From contig OX419758.1 in the NCBI GenBank assembly GCA_948567375.1, positions 55,495,001-55,559,000 on the forward strand: a stretch of DNA of 64,000 nt, in the 5' to 3' direction. The stretch's first letter is position 1. Each line of letters starts with the position of its first letter. Below, piece after piece: positions 35,446 to 46,739 of this stretch. The notes beneath the pieces were generated by a model. It had not been told where the DNA came from. It ran no database searches and worked only from the letters and a program-made list of their open reading frames with translations. A program made the position numbers and the translations under genes. This DNA is from Lunularia cruciata (lineage: Eukaryota; Streptophyta; Marchantiopsida; Lunulariales; Lunulariaceae).

Positions 35446-36990
35446 CAAGATAAACCTTTCTATTTTTTAGCTCTTGTTTGATTTGTCCATAATCTAAGGT
35501 TCCTTTAAATGATGCATTTGCTAGATGCACCCACTCAAACCGACTCAAAGTGAAACCATCCACACTCATCATATTAATGTGTACTTTGATGAGACAATAA
35601 TACTTCAAGTTTGCCTCTTGGAGATTCAACTTTAATCTAAGGTTACACTTTATCAAACTCCTTGAGTATGCATGAAGTTGGATGTAGAAAATTGGAAGTG
35701 TATTAACCTTACAATCCTATTTCTAAAAGCTAAGTGTATAAGAGATAACTCATCCTATTTGATATTACACCGTTCACCTTTACGAATATTTATATGAATA
35801 TATGTAGCGTAGAAGCACACTTATTATGTTATCTTTACTAGAATACTTTCATAGGAGCAATTCAGGGAGTGGGTATATCTCTTTCTAAACAAATCCTTTC
35901 ATATAAGTGTATAGAAAGTGAATACTATCTCTTTTTATACAACAAGACCTGCAGAATCACTTGGGATGGTTTAAATGCAAAATCACTTAGTAGATTCCTT
36001 CATACATAACAGAATGTACTTTTAGAAGTTGAAAGACTTCATGAAGCCCATCAAATATCTATGGTCAATCTTAGACTTCCTTATACATATAATGTTAAGA
36101 ATTTAAGCACACCAAGTACAAACCTTTCAACAATGAAGAAATTGAAGACTATGACATAATTGAAGACATAGTCTTCAATTATGACCAATTATGCTGATTA
36201 TGTCTTCAATTATGCTGGGTTCAATCTTCAATCTTCTTGCCCGGGCTCAGCAAGTTTGATACTATCATCTTTCAGTCAGTGGGAACAATTCAAAGAATAA
36301 ACAAAATTCTAGCAAATAATTTCGTTTGTGAGATTATTGAACCATTCTCATTGTACACTCACCATATATCCTCTTACACTCATTGTCGCAAATTAAATGG
36401 TGAATGACGTGCTGCATGCCTAGATTTATTAAACTTCTATACCTCATAAATTCGGTCCTTATTTTGAACGCTTCAGCGAGGTCGCTATCAACGTCGAAGT
36501 CGATGGTTGAATGCTGGTGTCGACAACATTTCCGATGACTTCTTTGAATTTGAATCCGATCGAGTTGGCATGGTTGCTTCAACTGGATTTGCAGCGGGGG
36601 CGCTGACGCGGTGGCAGCGTCAGTCTTCTCACGACTGGACAGCGATTTTGATGAAGTTCACGTAATGTGGTGAAATTTGAATGACCTCTCACATATACAA
36701 ACCCACAAGGACCCCGAAAGTTCTTGAACATCATCTTTCCTATCAGAACAAATGGAGCTTTGAAGCTCAAGGGAGTTGTCCATCTAGTTTGTCAAGCTCA
36801 AAGAGTGAGATTATGCATGTGCTTTCAACGAATTTGATATCCACATGGCAAGAGAAATTTGAAGTTGCTGCAAACTACTATCGTTAGCCACGTCTGAGGG
36901 CGGATTGCTGCTTGAGCTTCCAGTGGTGGCTAAGGCTGCCCAATATTCCCAGCAATTCAGGAGATACTAACAGGAAACTGTGTCGTTGAG
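35446..36990. other. Intergenic sequence upstream of the ABCG gene
   Basis: No gene recognised. It includes alternative hairpins at 36140-36183, and a GC-richer zone from about 36450 that may hold the ABCG promoter and 5' UTR. A 63-residue minus-strand frame at 36579-36770 has no recognised relative. Confidence 0.4.
36140..36183. repeat. Two overlapping, mutually exclusive hairpins
   Basis: AATTGAAGACTATG (36140-36153) pairs with 36167-36180. CATAATTGAAGAC (36155-36167) pairs with GTCTTCAATTATG (36171-36183) around a 3-base loop. A further ATTATGTCTTCAATTATG lies at about 36197-36214. It arose from repeated short inverted copies of one motif. Confidence 0.7.
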
Positions 36991-37014
36991 AACTTGCCGA
37001 GGACCCAAAACTTC

Positions 37015-39912
37015 ATGAATTTTCTCACAGCTCATCTTGTTGACATAACCAAATTAGCAGTACACGCAGCAATGAGAGACATCATGTTCTTTGAGAATCC
37101 TTACTATCCCGAGAACGAAGCTGCACCGAAGAGTACCTCGAGAACTGCGACATGTGAGACACAAGTTAAAGAGAAGAAGGTATCAAGGGGGCGAAAAATT
37201 CCTAGAAGTCTGGAACTGCAGCTGGAATTCAAGGACCTTGTATACACCGTGCCAAGTTCTGCCAAAGATAAGTGCAAGTCGTGTAAGGAAAAGCGCGATG
37301 AGAACGCAGCAGCCCATCCAGGTCCGGAGAAAAAACTTCTTGACAATATATCGGGAGTGGTGAGTGGAGGGGAGGTTATGGCCGTGATGGGATCGAGTGG
37401 ATCGGGAAAATCAACTCTGATTGATGCGCTGGCTCAGAGAATCGCTAATGAAAGCTTACAAGGAAGCATAACTTTGAATGGCGAAGAAGTAAAAAGTAAC
37501 GCAGGGTTAATGCGTAGCATCTCAGCCTACGTTATGCAAGACGATCTATTGTTTCCTATGCTGACGGGTAAGTTTCTACCAGCATTCAACCCCACGGGTC
37601 AGGGAGCATGAGTAAAAGCCTGTATCCTTGATAATTGTCAATAGCTCTTTTGAATGTTGTACTAGTAACACTCCCCTCAGAATCGATTGAACGAGCATCC
37701 TTAACGTGACAGATGCTTACGTAACTATCAAAAGAATATAAACTTCAGTAGGTACTAATCCATGCCAAAATTAATAGTAGAAGTTGCCATTCTTTATGTA
37801 TGTAATCTATGTTCTAATGGTGATATTCATGAGAAACAAGGATGATGAACCTCGTACGTTGTTGATTAGAGTGCACACTCAATTTCTGTGCATTCTGGTA
37901 ACTGTACACCCTTTTTGTTTGCACAGTGAAGGAGACTCTCAGATTTGCAGCTGAATTGCGTCTGCCCTGTACCTCTGCCGAGAAGGATGCGCGTGTGAGC
38001 GCAGTCATGAAGCAACTCAACCTTACTAAAGTGCAAGACACAATAATTGGAGATGAAGGACACCGTGGAGTTTCAGGAGGAGAAAGAAGAAGAGTGTCAA
38101 TTGGGAAAGAAATTGTCCATGATCCACTTCTTCTCTTTCTTGATGAGCCAACATCTGGTTTGGACTCCACCAACGCGTACACCGTTGTGGCAACTCTGCT
38201 GGTGATAAAATCTCTTTCTATTATTGATCTTAACTCTGTACCGTCAAATTTGTAACAAGCCGTCACGTATAGTCATTCATTTGCAGTAGGCTTTTGTCTG
38301 TTTTCTTCAAAAAGGTGATGCAGCTACAGAAATCTAATTTATTTCAAATCAGCTTTACCCAGGCACGAGATGCATCCCCTCACTCCCATTTCAACTCTAT
38401 TTCATCTATGCAGGAGATAGCTCAAACAGGGAGTATTGTTATGCTCTCAGTTCACCAACCCAGTGAACGTATTTTGAACTTGATCACTACCCTGTTATTC
38501 ATAGCTGATGGGAAAACTATATATTGCGGTCCACCACGAGGCATGAAGGAATTTTTCGGTACAATCGGCTACGAATTCAAAGGTGACATTACCGAATCCG
38601 TGTTGGATTTGATGCAAGAGTTTCAGAAAGTACAAGTGCCACTTAACGGCCTGGCGGATGACTTCCAGAACTATGCCGCCAAGTTGGAACACAGGAAGGT
38701 GTGCGACACTTCGAATTCGGCAGCAGTTGATCCCGAGTCTTTGCTGCCAACAGGCGTACGAGGTGCTCTAGCTGCAAGCATCGCTAGGGGAAAGCTTGTG
38801 GGATCAGATCGTTACAGGAAGCAGTACGATGATATGGACACACTTGTTCAGAAGTTCGCAAACTCATGGCTGCGTGAAGTCTATGTCCTGCTTTGGAGGG
38901 GAGTTCTGAATATGAAGCGAACACCTGAGCTTTCCATACTGAGGTTGGCTACTGTCACGATTTCGGGATTTCTTCTGGCGTCTGTTTTCTGGAGACTGGA
39001 TCATTCACCTCAGGGTCTCAAAGAGAAACTCGGATTCTTCGCTTTTGCTATATCTACTACATACTACACGTGTGTCGACACTCTTCCACTGTTCCTACAG
39101 GTTAGAGCCATACGAACTGGACAAAGTTGCTTCAAATCCTCTTTTCTGTTTCCATGTGCTTCCGACTCGTGTTGAGAGAATAACAAAGGGTTTTGCTATG
39201 GTTTCAGGAACGCTTCATTTTCACGCGCGAGACTGCTCACGACTCGTACCGAATCTCTTCCTACGTTTTTGCACTTGCCCTGATCAACATAGTCTTCTTG
39301 TTCATCCTTTCTCTGGCGTTTTCCATCGTCACATTTTGGACCGTGGGATTATCGGGAGGAGCTTCTGGATACTGTTTCTTCTTGCTGGCAGTGTGGGCCT
39401 CTTTCTGGGCTGGCAACTCTTTTGCAACCTTTCTATCCGCAGTCGTATCAAATGTCATGACGGGATATTCGATTGTGGTGGCGGCATTGGCCTACTTCCT
39501 TCTTCTTAGCGGGTTCTTCATTACCAGAAGTCGAATCCACAAATACTGGCTGTGGTTTCACTATCTGTCTGTCGTTAAATATCCTTATGAAGCTGTTCTC
39601 TTAAATGAGTTTGAGGGGAACTCGACCTGCTACGAGACGGGAGAACAGATACTGTCTGGCACCCCTTTCGCAGGATCGAAAGCTGTTTCAGAGTACGTTC
39701 TTTCCAATCTTAGGAACCTACTGCAAGGTACGGCGTACAGTGAGTTGAATGCATCGACATGCATGATTAGTGGCTCTTCTGTTCTCAGAAGTCAGAACAT
39801 CGGCGAACTAACCAAATGGGAATGTCTGACGATAACCGTGTGTTTTGGATTATTTTACCGACTTCTCTTCTATGTCGTCCTGCGCTTATCCGGCAAGGCG
39901 AAGAGGCACTGA
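37015..39912 (+). CDS. ABC transporter G family half-size transporter (ABCG), four exons
   Basis: ATP-driven exporter of the plasma membrane acting as a dimer. Exons 37015-37567, 37927-38201, 38414-39100 and 39208-39912, all with GT-AG introns and matching phases, give 739 residues. The nucleotide-binding domain comes first: Walker [10 protein letters not shown] (126-134), Q-loop in [13 protein letters not shown] (Q175), signature VSGGERRR (233-240), Walker B LLLFLDE (252-258), D-loop SGLD, and H-loop in SVHQPS (H290). The membrane domain follows from about residue 385, with hydrophobic spans in exons 3 and 4 and a Cys-containing outer loop before the last helix. By sequence it is closest to the plant ABCG1/2/6/16/20 group, whose studied members export suberin or related wall lipids; the substrate here is inferred. 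The ATG at 37015 is the first in frame, and an upstream exon cannot be excluded. Confidence 0.93.
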
Positions 39913-41640
39913 TGCATGTGTGGGCCGACAATATTATCAACAGCAATCACGAGAGAGTCCATACATGCTTATCTTTTGTGATTCCCCAATTCAGTGAGGG
40001 GATCTGACCGCCAATTCGCGGGGATAGATGAGCGCGGTCATGACATCTACAGTGTTGTGTACTATGCAGTGTAACAAAAACTCCTAGACTCGTAAGGTAC
40101 TGACCACAAGCTCTCGCCATCAAGTCGCCCTTTTAGAGAAAGTTCAAGTTGGTTAGTCAGCTAGACCTCGCCAAGTCATAAATTCGACGTAAGTTTACAT
40201 GTTCTATGTAGCATATCAGTATTATATTGTATATTGAGACGATATAATTGGATGCAATTTACCAGAGTTTTTCCAGGTTTCCAGCCTTCTTTCAATTCGG
40301 AATCCTTATATCCTCAGCAGTTTCAAACTTCGATAATGAAACCGGTCTCATACAATAGCGGGCAGCAAAGGGCTGTACTCATGATTTCAGTTTCCTATCT
40401 GATTCAGCGCTGTGCATGAACTTCCTTTGAATTGAACTTGATTCGGAGGCCAGGTTGCACTAGCCTGGCAGATTCCGCTGGAATATGGTAGAATTACAGA
40501 ATATTTAGTCCACGACTATGGAGACAGAGCCATAAAATGCTAAAGGCGAGCACCGAAACGTTACATGATCCGCCTTTGCAGAGAATTTGATACTCCTGCA
40601 AGATGCAACCAAATTATTGTAGTTTCATACAGTGGGCGTAGGCGAAGAGAAGTTTCTATGGATCGACCTTTGAGAAATTCTCTCTTGTCATTAGCCCATT
40701 GTTCAGCGCGTTGCATTGCTCGCTCAAATCGAAGATACTCTGCATAATCTAGACAAACCTAGCTCGTGTTTCCGACTTCCTGACCCAACACCTCTATGCG
40801 GGACGTTTTGGCGGTCGAATGCACATACAGGCTTCTTGATGGTGGGCCAATGACACACTTAAAACGGATCATATCATGCATCATGGACAAGAGAAACATG
40901 AACACAGACCAAGAGATTGATTAAACGAGTAACAAGTACAGTAAAGAGTAGCGTGGTACTGAGATGTTATTATGAGAGCTACGGTTACGACACGACTATC
41001 GTAGTTCCGGGAAAGCACTATTGCTGTCTTAATGCCAACGTAGTGCATGTTGTACGCTTCCTGCAACAAGCTGGCTTGCTTGCAGGCGTGGTCAGAGATT
41101 CAATAATGGCTATATCGGAGTAGGTGTCGTTGTTCACACCCAGCCTACCTGGTAAAATATATCGTGAGAACACAAGCTCTTTCGCTCGTTCTTGCCGAAC
41201 TCGTTACCTACTTTGTGGCAACTACTTGCGGCACCTATACCAACCTATTACGAGATTGGGCTTCTAACTGACTGCACATGGTGACAATCCTCTGGAAGAT
41301 GCCATGTAGCCTTATCATCTCCTCCAGTACTATTCATTTATGATACTAAATCGAGGCCCACTACTTTGCACCGAACTCATTTAAGGCTCCGTCAGTGCGA
41401 GGGAGGGAGTTCACTATTCTACTCCGTAGCCCCCCACCTCTGTGAAATCAATCAACCGAGATGGAACATGCAGAAAAGCACCAAAACTGTCATGTATTGC
41501 TTTGCCTATCACCATCCCTCCACTCCGCCATCTGTCCTGTTGCTGAGGATGTCGCTGATTCTTTCTCAGAGGGAGCAAGACGGAACATCTTCTCGCGCTC
41601 TCTTTTCTTTGAACTCGAGGGGATTGCGACGTCTGAGTCG
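39913..41640. other. ABCG 3' flank and intergenic sequence
   Basis: The 3' UTR of ABCG probably lies at the start. Short open frames on both strands overlap one another and match nothing known. No repeat boundary is seen before the degenerate LINE tail at 41648. Confidence 0.4.
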
Positions 41641-41647
41641 TAGACTA

Positions 41648-41692
41648 AAGGATGGGAATGCATCGAGCCGTACAAAGGGAAAATAGGAGCCG
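41648..41692 (-). mobile_element. Degenerate LINE-tail copy
   Basis: AAGGATGGGAATGCATCGAG followed by CCGTACAAAGGGAAAATAG matches the central part of the dispersed tail family in minus orientation. Ends are indistinct. Confidence 0.55.
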
Positions 41693-42039
41693 AGTCTTTG
41701 GCCTCCCAAGTCTTGCAACGAACCCACAGATTGGGTCCAAGCGAATCCTCATCATTATAATCTATGAACACCGGAGCCCACAAAGATTTCAGCCGCCTCT
41801 TGGGCCAAAAATTGTACATTGATCTTCATGTCAGGGCGAGTCTCTTCTAGACCTAAAGTGTGTCTCAAAGTCATCACGAACAGCTTATATGCATCATATC
41901 TCTTTCAGAAAGATGTTGTTGAACAAATTCCTGTATCCAGCTCAATGTGCAACTCGGATGCAATTGATGTTATAACTCATGAGAGCCGCAATTTTCTAAA
42001 CATGTTTAGTCCCGTAATGTGGGGTGGTAAAAAACTGTC

Positions 42040-42790
42040 GTCTACCCAGATTGTGATAACTAGATTAGCTTTCAAATTAGCTTTTTGTGATCCTGTAAAA
42101 GTCCGTAAGGGAATTTATGGATTCTTATGGGATAAAATTTTGGAATCTATATAAATCTTGTACGGGAACAAAAATCGTAATGTCGGGTCACAAATTATCT
42201 TCTCTTCAGACTGCGATGACTAGGGGATTTTTAATTTACTTTTTGGTAATCCCATAAAAATCTATGAGGATTGTTAAGAATGGATTAGTAAAATAAAACG
42301 CTAAAATCCATAAAAGATTTACGGAGAATAAAAGTCGTGACTTGTAAAAATATATAGGTTGAAGATATTTTCCGAAAAGAGCTATGAAGGTATTAATTAA
42401 AGCTTTTTTTGTTCACGCTTGTCAACATGTATCATTGAAAGGTGATGCATATTTTATAAATAATTATGAAGGTATTCCACTCTTGTCGACGTGTATCATT
42501 GACGTTTCCTTTTTTCCTTACAGGCACAGACCTCGTATCAATTTATCCAATGATTCATTGATTCATTTCATAATATATTCTGACGTGAATGATTGACGTT
42601 TCGTTTTCCCTGTACATGCACAGGACCCAGTTAATCACTTTGTTCAATGATTGCTTTAACTTAATATATCCCTTAATCTTCTCTGGAATCGAGACCCTCA
42701 CAGGCCAAGATCCAGTATCCAATGATTTTTGACTATATCCCTTAATCTTCTCTTCAATCGAGGCCATAACACAATCGAGTAATTTTAACA
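42040..42790. repeat. Diverged tandem duplications
   Basis: Three sets of imperfect direct repeats: GATTGTGATAACTAGATTAG (42051) with GACTGCGATGACTAGGGGAT (42212); GACGTGTATCATTGACGTTT (42488) with GACGTGAATGATTGACGTTT (42582); and ATATCCCTTAATCTTCTCT at about 42666 and 42735. No coding potential is seen. Confidence 0.6.
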
Positions 42791-42988
42791 ATTGAAAATT
42801 CCCGAGGCTTTCATCACACATACATTTTTTTACAAAATCTTATGAATAAACATAAAAATCCGTCAATTTTTATTGGAAAACCCCCACTTCGTGTGAGATG
42901 AGATACTGGCAAGGATGGCGTCGATATCAGTAAGACACGTCATAGTGGTCTGATTGATCGTTGAAGACTGCAATGCATGCTTTCACCT

Positions 42989-43060
42989 TTTTGTCACCCC
43001 CTTGTACGGCTTGATGGGGTTTTCCCATCCTTCGTTTTTCCTACGCGGTCCCCTTCTTTT
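42989..43060 (+). mobile_element. LINE-tail copy with 9-bp target duplication
   Basis: Contains CTTGTACGGCTTGATGGGGT, then TTTCCCATCCTTCGTTTTTC, then CTACGCGGTCCCC. It is bounded by perfect CTTTCACCT repeats (42980-42988 and 43061-43069). It lacks the outer hairpin because of 5' truncation. Confidence 0.8.
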
Positions 43061-43069
43061 CTTTCACCT

Positions 43070-45384
43070 CGTCAGCTCCACAAATTGATCCAAGACGTAG
43101 TCGATGCATGATTCCATAGGTATTTGTTTTTCCTCTTACCGGGAAAGCTGTCACAGGTTGGCTGCTAGGGATGGAATCTGATCGGTTGGATAGGTAAAGA
43201 GCTTTAGTCTGACAATTTTCGGGAGTCCTCCTGTCGACTCCCGGACTCTGCTGCCTACTATTTGGTCAATGACTACCGTAGCCTTCGTCTTCGGAACAAG
43301 GAAGAAACTTAAATGGACTGATTACAATCCGGTGCATTTTAGCTTCATATTCCTCCCCAACTTGCAGATGAGCCATGCAGATCCATGAAAACTTACACGG
43401 GCAGCGTCTCATGGGACCATCGACCGAAACGCTAACCTCTCCTTGAATATGTACAGATCGAGAGAGAAGAAGGTGACAGTCAGCCCCTGCTTTGCTCATG
43501 GTTAGTCGTGGTGTTAATCATTGAACCGGTAGGTCCAGCAAGCCTTTTCTCCCATAGCCAAGTAAGCAAGCTACAGGACACTATCACGTTCGAGTCCAAT
43601 TCATTCCTTCCTTCCCTTGCCTCGCCTTGTCGGCCAGGATGGAATTCTATTGCAGGCAGACAGTCTATGTCAAGAACATGCTCTAGTCCACAGCATGGCA
43701 TATCGATCGTTTCGTACCTTCCTCGTTGTCTGATCTAGGGATAGGGAGATGCAGATTCGATAATTTCCGCTGGATACTGTAGTTACTCTCTCACCAGCAT
43801 CGAACTTATCTCCACGTTGACACTCTCTAGATACTGGAAATCCTATCGGAATTTCCGGGAACTATCTTGCTCTACTCAGAGAACAGATCCACTATGGTAG
43901 ATGGGGCCGATTGACTGGCTACAACTCATCAATTAGGACAAAGCAAGACGCCTGGTGATAGTACTCAGTGATACAAGTGCAAGCTTAAACTTACACTCAT
44001 TTCAGAGATCCCCAATTGGCTTGATCAACCAAGCATGTCCTTGCTTGCGTTCTGTCAAGCTGGAAGCAGAAAAGTTGACACTAGCCAAGAAATCCGCTTA
44101 AACTGCTGTAAAAGATTGTCTGTTGCGGAGGTGGACCAGTGTGAACGCACATAATCACCAGTCTGTAGTCCAAACATTCTGATCTCCAATTCACGTGGAG
44201 ATATTTGCTTTTCAGCGCTATTCACTACCACACCTACAAAGCCAACATGGTTCACAAAGCAGAATTCAACGAGCTGAACTCCGCACCGTAAATTCTGAAT
44301 CCTTTCATGCCGATGCGACGAGATAGATCGCAGAACGATGCTCCAATGTAATTCTCAAGCAACTTCGCAATAGCAAAGCGTTGGATTGGTGTGGCCAAAC
44401 GACGATTCCAAACGCCAAGTGATACCTCGACCTCAAAATCGTTAGCCCAAGCACCAATGGCGAGCCTTCATCGGACATGCACGTTCTGAGCAATGAAAGC
44501 GATGATTGAGCAATGGCATATAAGAACAATCTCTACTATGCCATGCACAAGGGCTCTGACTGCCGCCAGCCTGTCGCTTATCAGTCGAAACCACACTGAC
44601 TGACTATCAAAGCCATCCAACACCACCGTCAAGGCCGTGCCCAAGGGTTTAGCTCGCCCCTGCTGTCTTTACCACACTTATTCCATTTGGTATGTACTCT
44701 GCAAGAACAGTGAAAACGTGACAACTACTTTTAAATAAATAAGATCTGTACATTGCACAACTGTATCCATATCTTGATGCAGTTCTGTGGATTTCTGGGG
44801 CACGAGCACAGAGAGGTACTGTTATTTGCCTCCAGTTTGGTATGGACCTCTTTGAGACTGACTTGTAAAGGGTGCTTAATCAGTCTCCTGAATATTTACT
44901 GCGTGGCTGGAATGTAACAGGAACAAAACCTTTTCCAGCTAAATATGTTTCTGCTCTTTTGTAAGGCTTTGAGGAGGAGTTGTCGTTGTTGTAGTAAAGG
45001 CCATATTTATTGCCATAGGAACAAAGAGGGCCGAAAGTAAGATAGCTGTGCCATCATTTAAGCTGGCCACTCACTTTGGATTAAATCTGTAATTAAAGTA
45101 GTCGGCCTGATGTTTGAGAAGATCCCCAAGTTGGCAGACTTGTGAACATCATGTATTCATTGCACAAATCAGAGGCGAGAGACTCAGTCAAATCCTATTA
45201 ATGTCTTGTGGCCTGCTGAATATAAACATCAATGGACATTGTGGCTCTAACCATGGGTTTGGGCTCCTTCTCAAGCACAAGGCACATGAATATCAAAGTG
45301 TTTTGATTGATTGTAGAAAGTAGATGATCAGTATTCACTTCTTTCGTTTCTATAGAATGAGTTGTCTCTTTCTTTTCTTTCTTT
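43070..45384. other. No recognisable gene
   Basis: Moderate GC, with open frames of under 80 residues on both strands. None has a domain I can name. No repeat structure stands out. Confidence 0.4.
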
Positions 45385-45385
45385 C

Positions 45386-45482
45386 ATGGGGGCTTAGCCC
45401 CATGTTACCTTTTTTGTCTCTTCCTTGTACGGCTTGATGGGGTTTTCCCATCCTTCGTTTTTCCTACGCGATCGCCTTCTTC
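45386..45482 (+). mobile_element. LINE-tail copy, nearly full tail
   Basis: Begins with the hairpin GGGGGCTTAGCCCC, then ATGTTACCTTTTTTGTCTCT, the core CTTGATGGGGTTTTCCCATC and the end CCTACGCGATCGCC. The flanks are pyrimidine-rich (TTTCTTTC-type) on both sides, so a target duplication cannot be measured. Confidence 0.8.
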
Positions 45483-46617
45483 CGTTTCTTTTTGTGTTCC
45501 CTTTGTATCAAGCATTTTTGTAAAGGGTTACATTTACTGCATCTGGAATTATAGTGGGTTCGAAAGACGTTCAAACATCGAAAAAGCAAAAACCAACTTT
45601 GATATTTAAACTACTGTCAGATACCACGTTATACGATAATCATTTTTGTTCGCTCCCTCTTTATTCTATTCGACTCAAGCTGCATTCCCCATATATGTAT
45701 ATATATCTGCGGAGAATTGAATATCCCTCACTGGAAATTCTATTATATGATAGATCCGAGCTCCCTTAACTGCGTAGAATAATGTCCATTTCCCTTTGTT
45801 TCTTTTCGTCTGTGAGAGAAGCCTTTTGTTGTAAATTTTATGATTATATGCATCAATCTGACTGGCTTCTGAAGTTGTCCCTTTTTATACCCTTCATCGT
45901 GATCTTCAAATGACACACCAAAACCTAAGCCTCTGATTCAGATTTCCAAGGACTATTTGCTTATGTTATAGAAAGGAGTTAAGGTTCTCTTTCATATTCA
46001 GTTTTAAGGACAATTTCATCTTGTTAAGTCTCAGTTCAGAAGTCACGGAGGAAGATGCGCACACTTAGGTTCTGGACTTTGTTTACTCGATGATGCTCTC
46101 ATCTGGGAGCCAAATCCGAGGAATCATCTAGGATTAAGCACAACTCAAGAGACCAACTATCTGTAGTTAAATAGATTATAGAATGTAATTAACGATGTGT
46201 CACATGGGCTTGGGTAGTTGAAGTATCTCTCTAGTGTGAAGGTTATACTATTGTGTAGAATGGGAATATTCATAGAATTCGTATACGCTTCACACACGGA
46301 GGTAGGATCACTAAGAAATCCCGAGGTCCTTTTGGATTGCAACAGCTTGAGACATGTTTACGACTGAGGTACATGCTTTCCAGAGAGGCAAGAAGAGAAA
46401 TTTCTATTGAGATAAGTGCAGTGCTGATGCTTGTGATAGAGGCATCTTCCTGACCACTAGTGGCATGATACACTGTTCCTTATTGCTCTCCCAGAAGGAC
46501 GTTGCAGGTACGAGATGCAGGATAAAACAACTCTTACACCGAAATTAGATAATGAGATACATGATCAAACATACATCGCTCGACAGGACCAGACTTACGA
46601 TGTGGAAAGGATGATTG
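45483..46617. other. No recognisable gene
   Basis: Only short frames on both strands and no named domain. Confidence 0.4.
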
Positions 46618-46640
46618 GGAGCTCTTACACTTCCAGAATA

Positions 46641-46716
46641 CGGGCAACCGCGTAGGATAACGAGAAGGATGGGAAGACCACATCAAGCCGTACAAGGAAA
46701 CGCACAAGAGATAACA
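46641..46716 (-). mobile_element. LINE-tail copy with long imperfect flanking repeat
   Basis: Minus-oriented core (CGCGTAGGATAACGAGAAGG, then ATGGGAAGACCACATCAAGC, then CGTACAAGGAAA). It is flanked by GGAGCTCTTACACTTCCAG at 46618 and GGAGCTCTTTCACCTCCGG at 46717, similar over about 23 bases. These may be an aged target duplication. Confidence 0.7.
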
Positions 46717-46739
46717 GGAGCTCTTTCACCTCCGGAATT

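Noticed and set aside
36579-36770. A 63-codon minus-strand frame as an upstream gene divergent from ABCG
   Set aside because: No recognisable domain, and upstream and downstream sequence gives no splice-compatible continuation.
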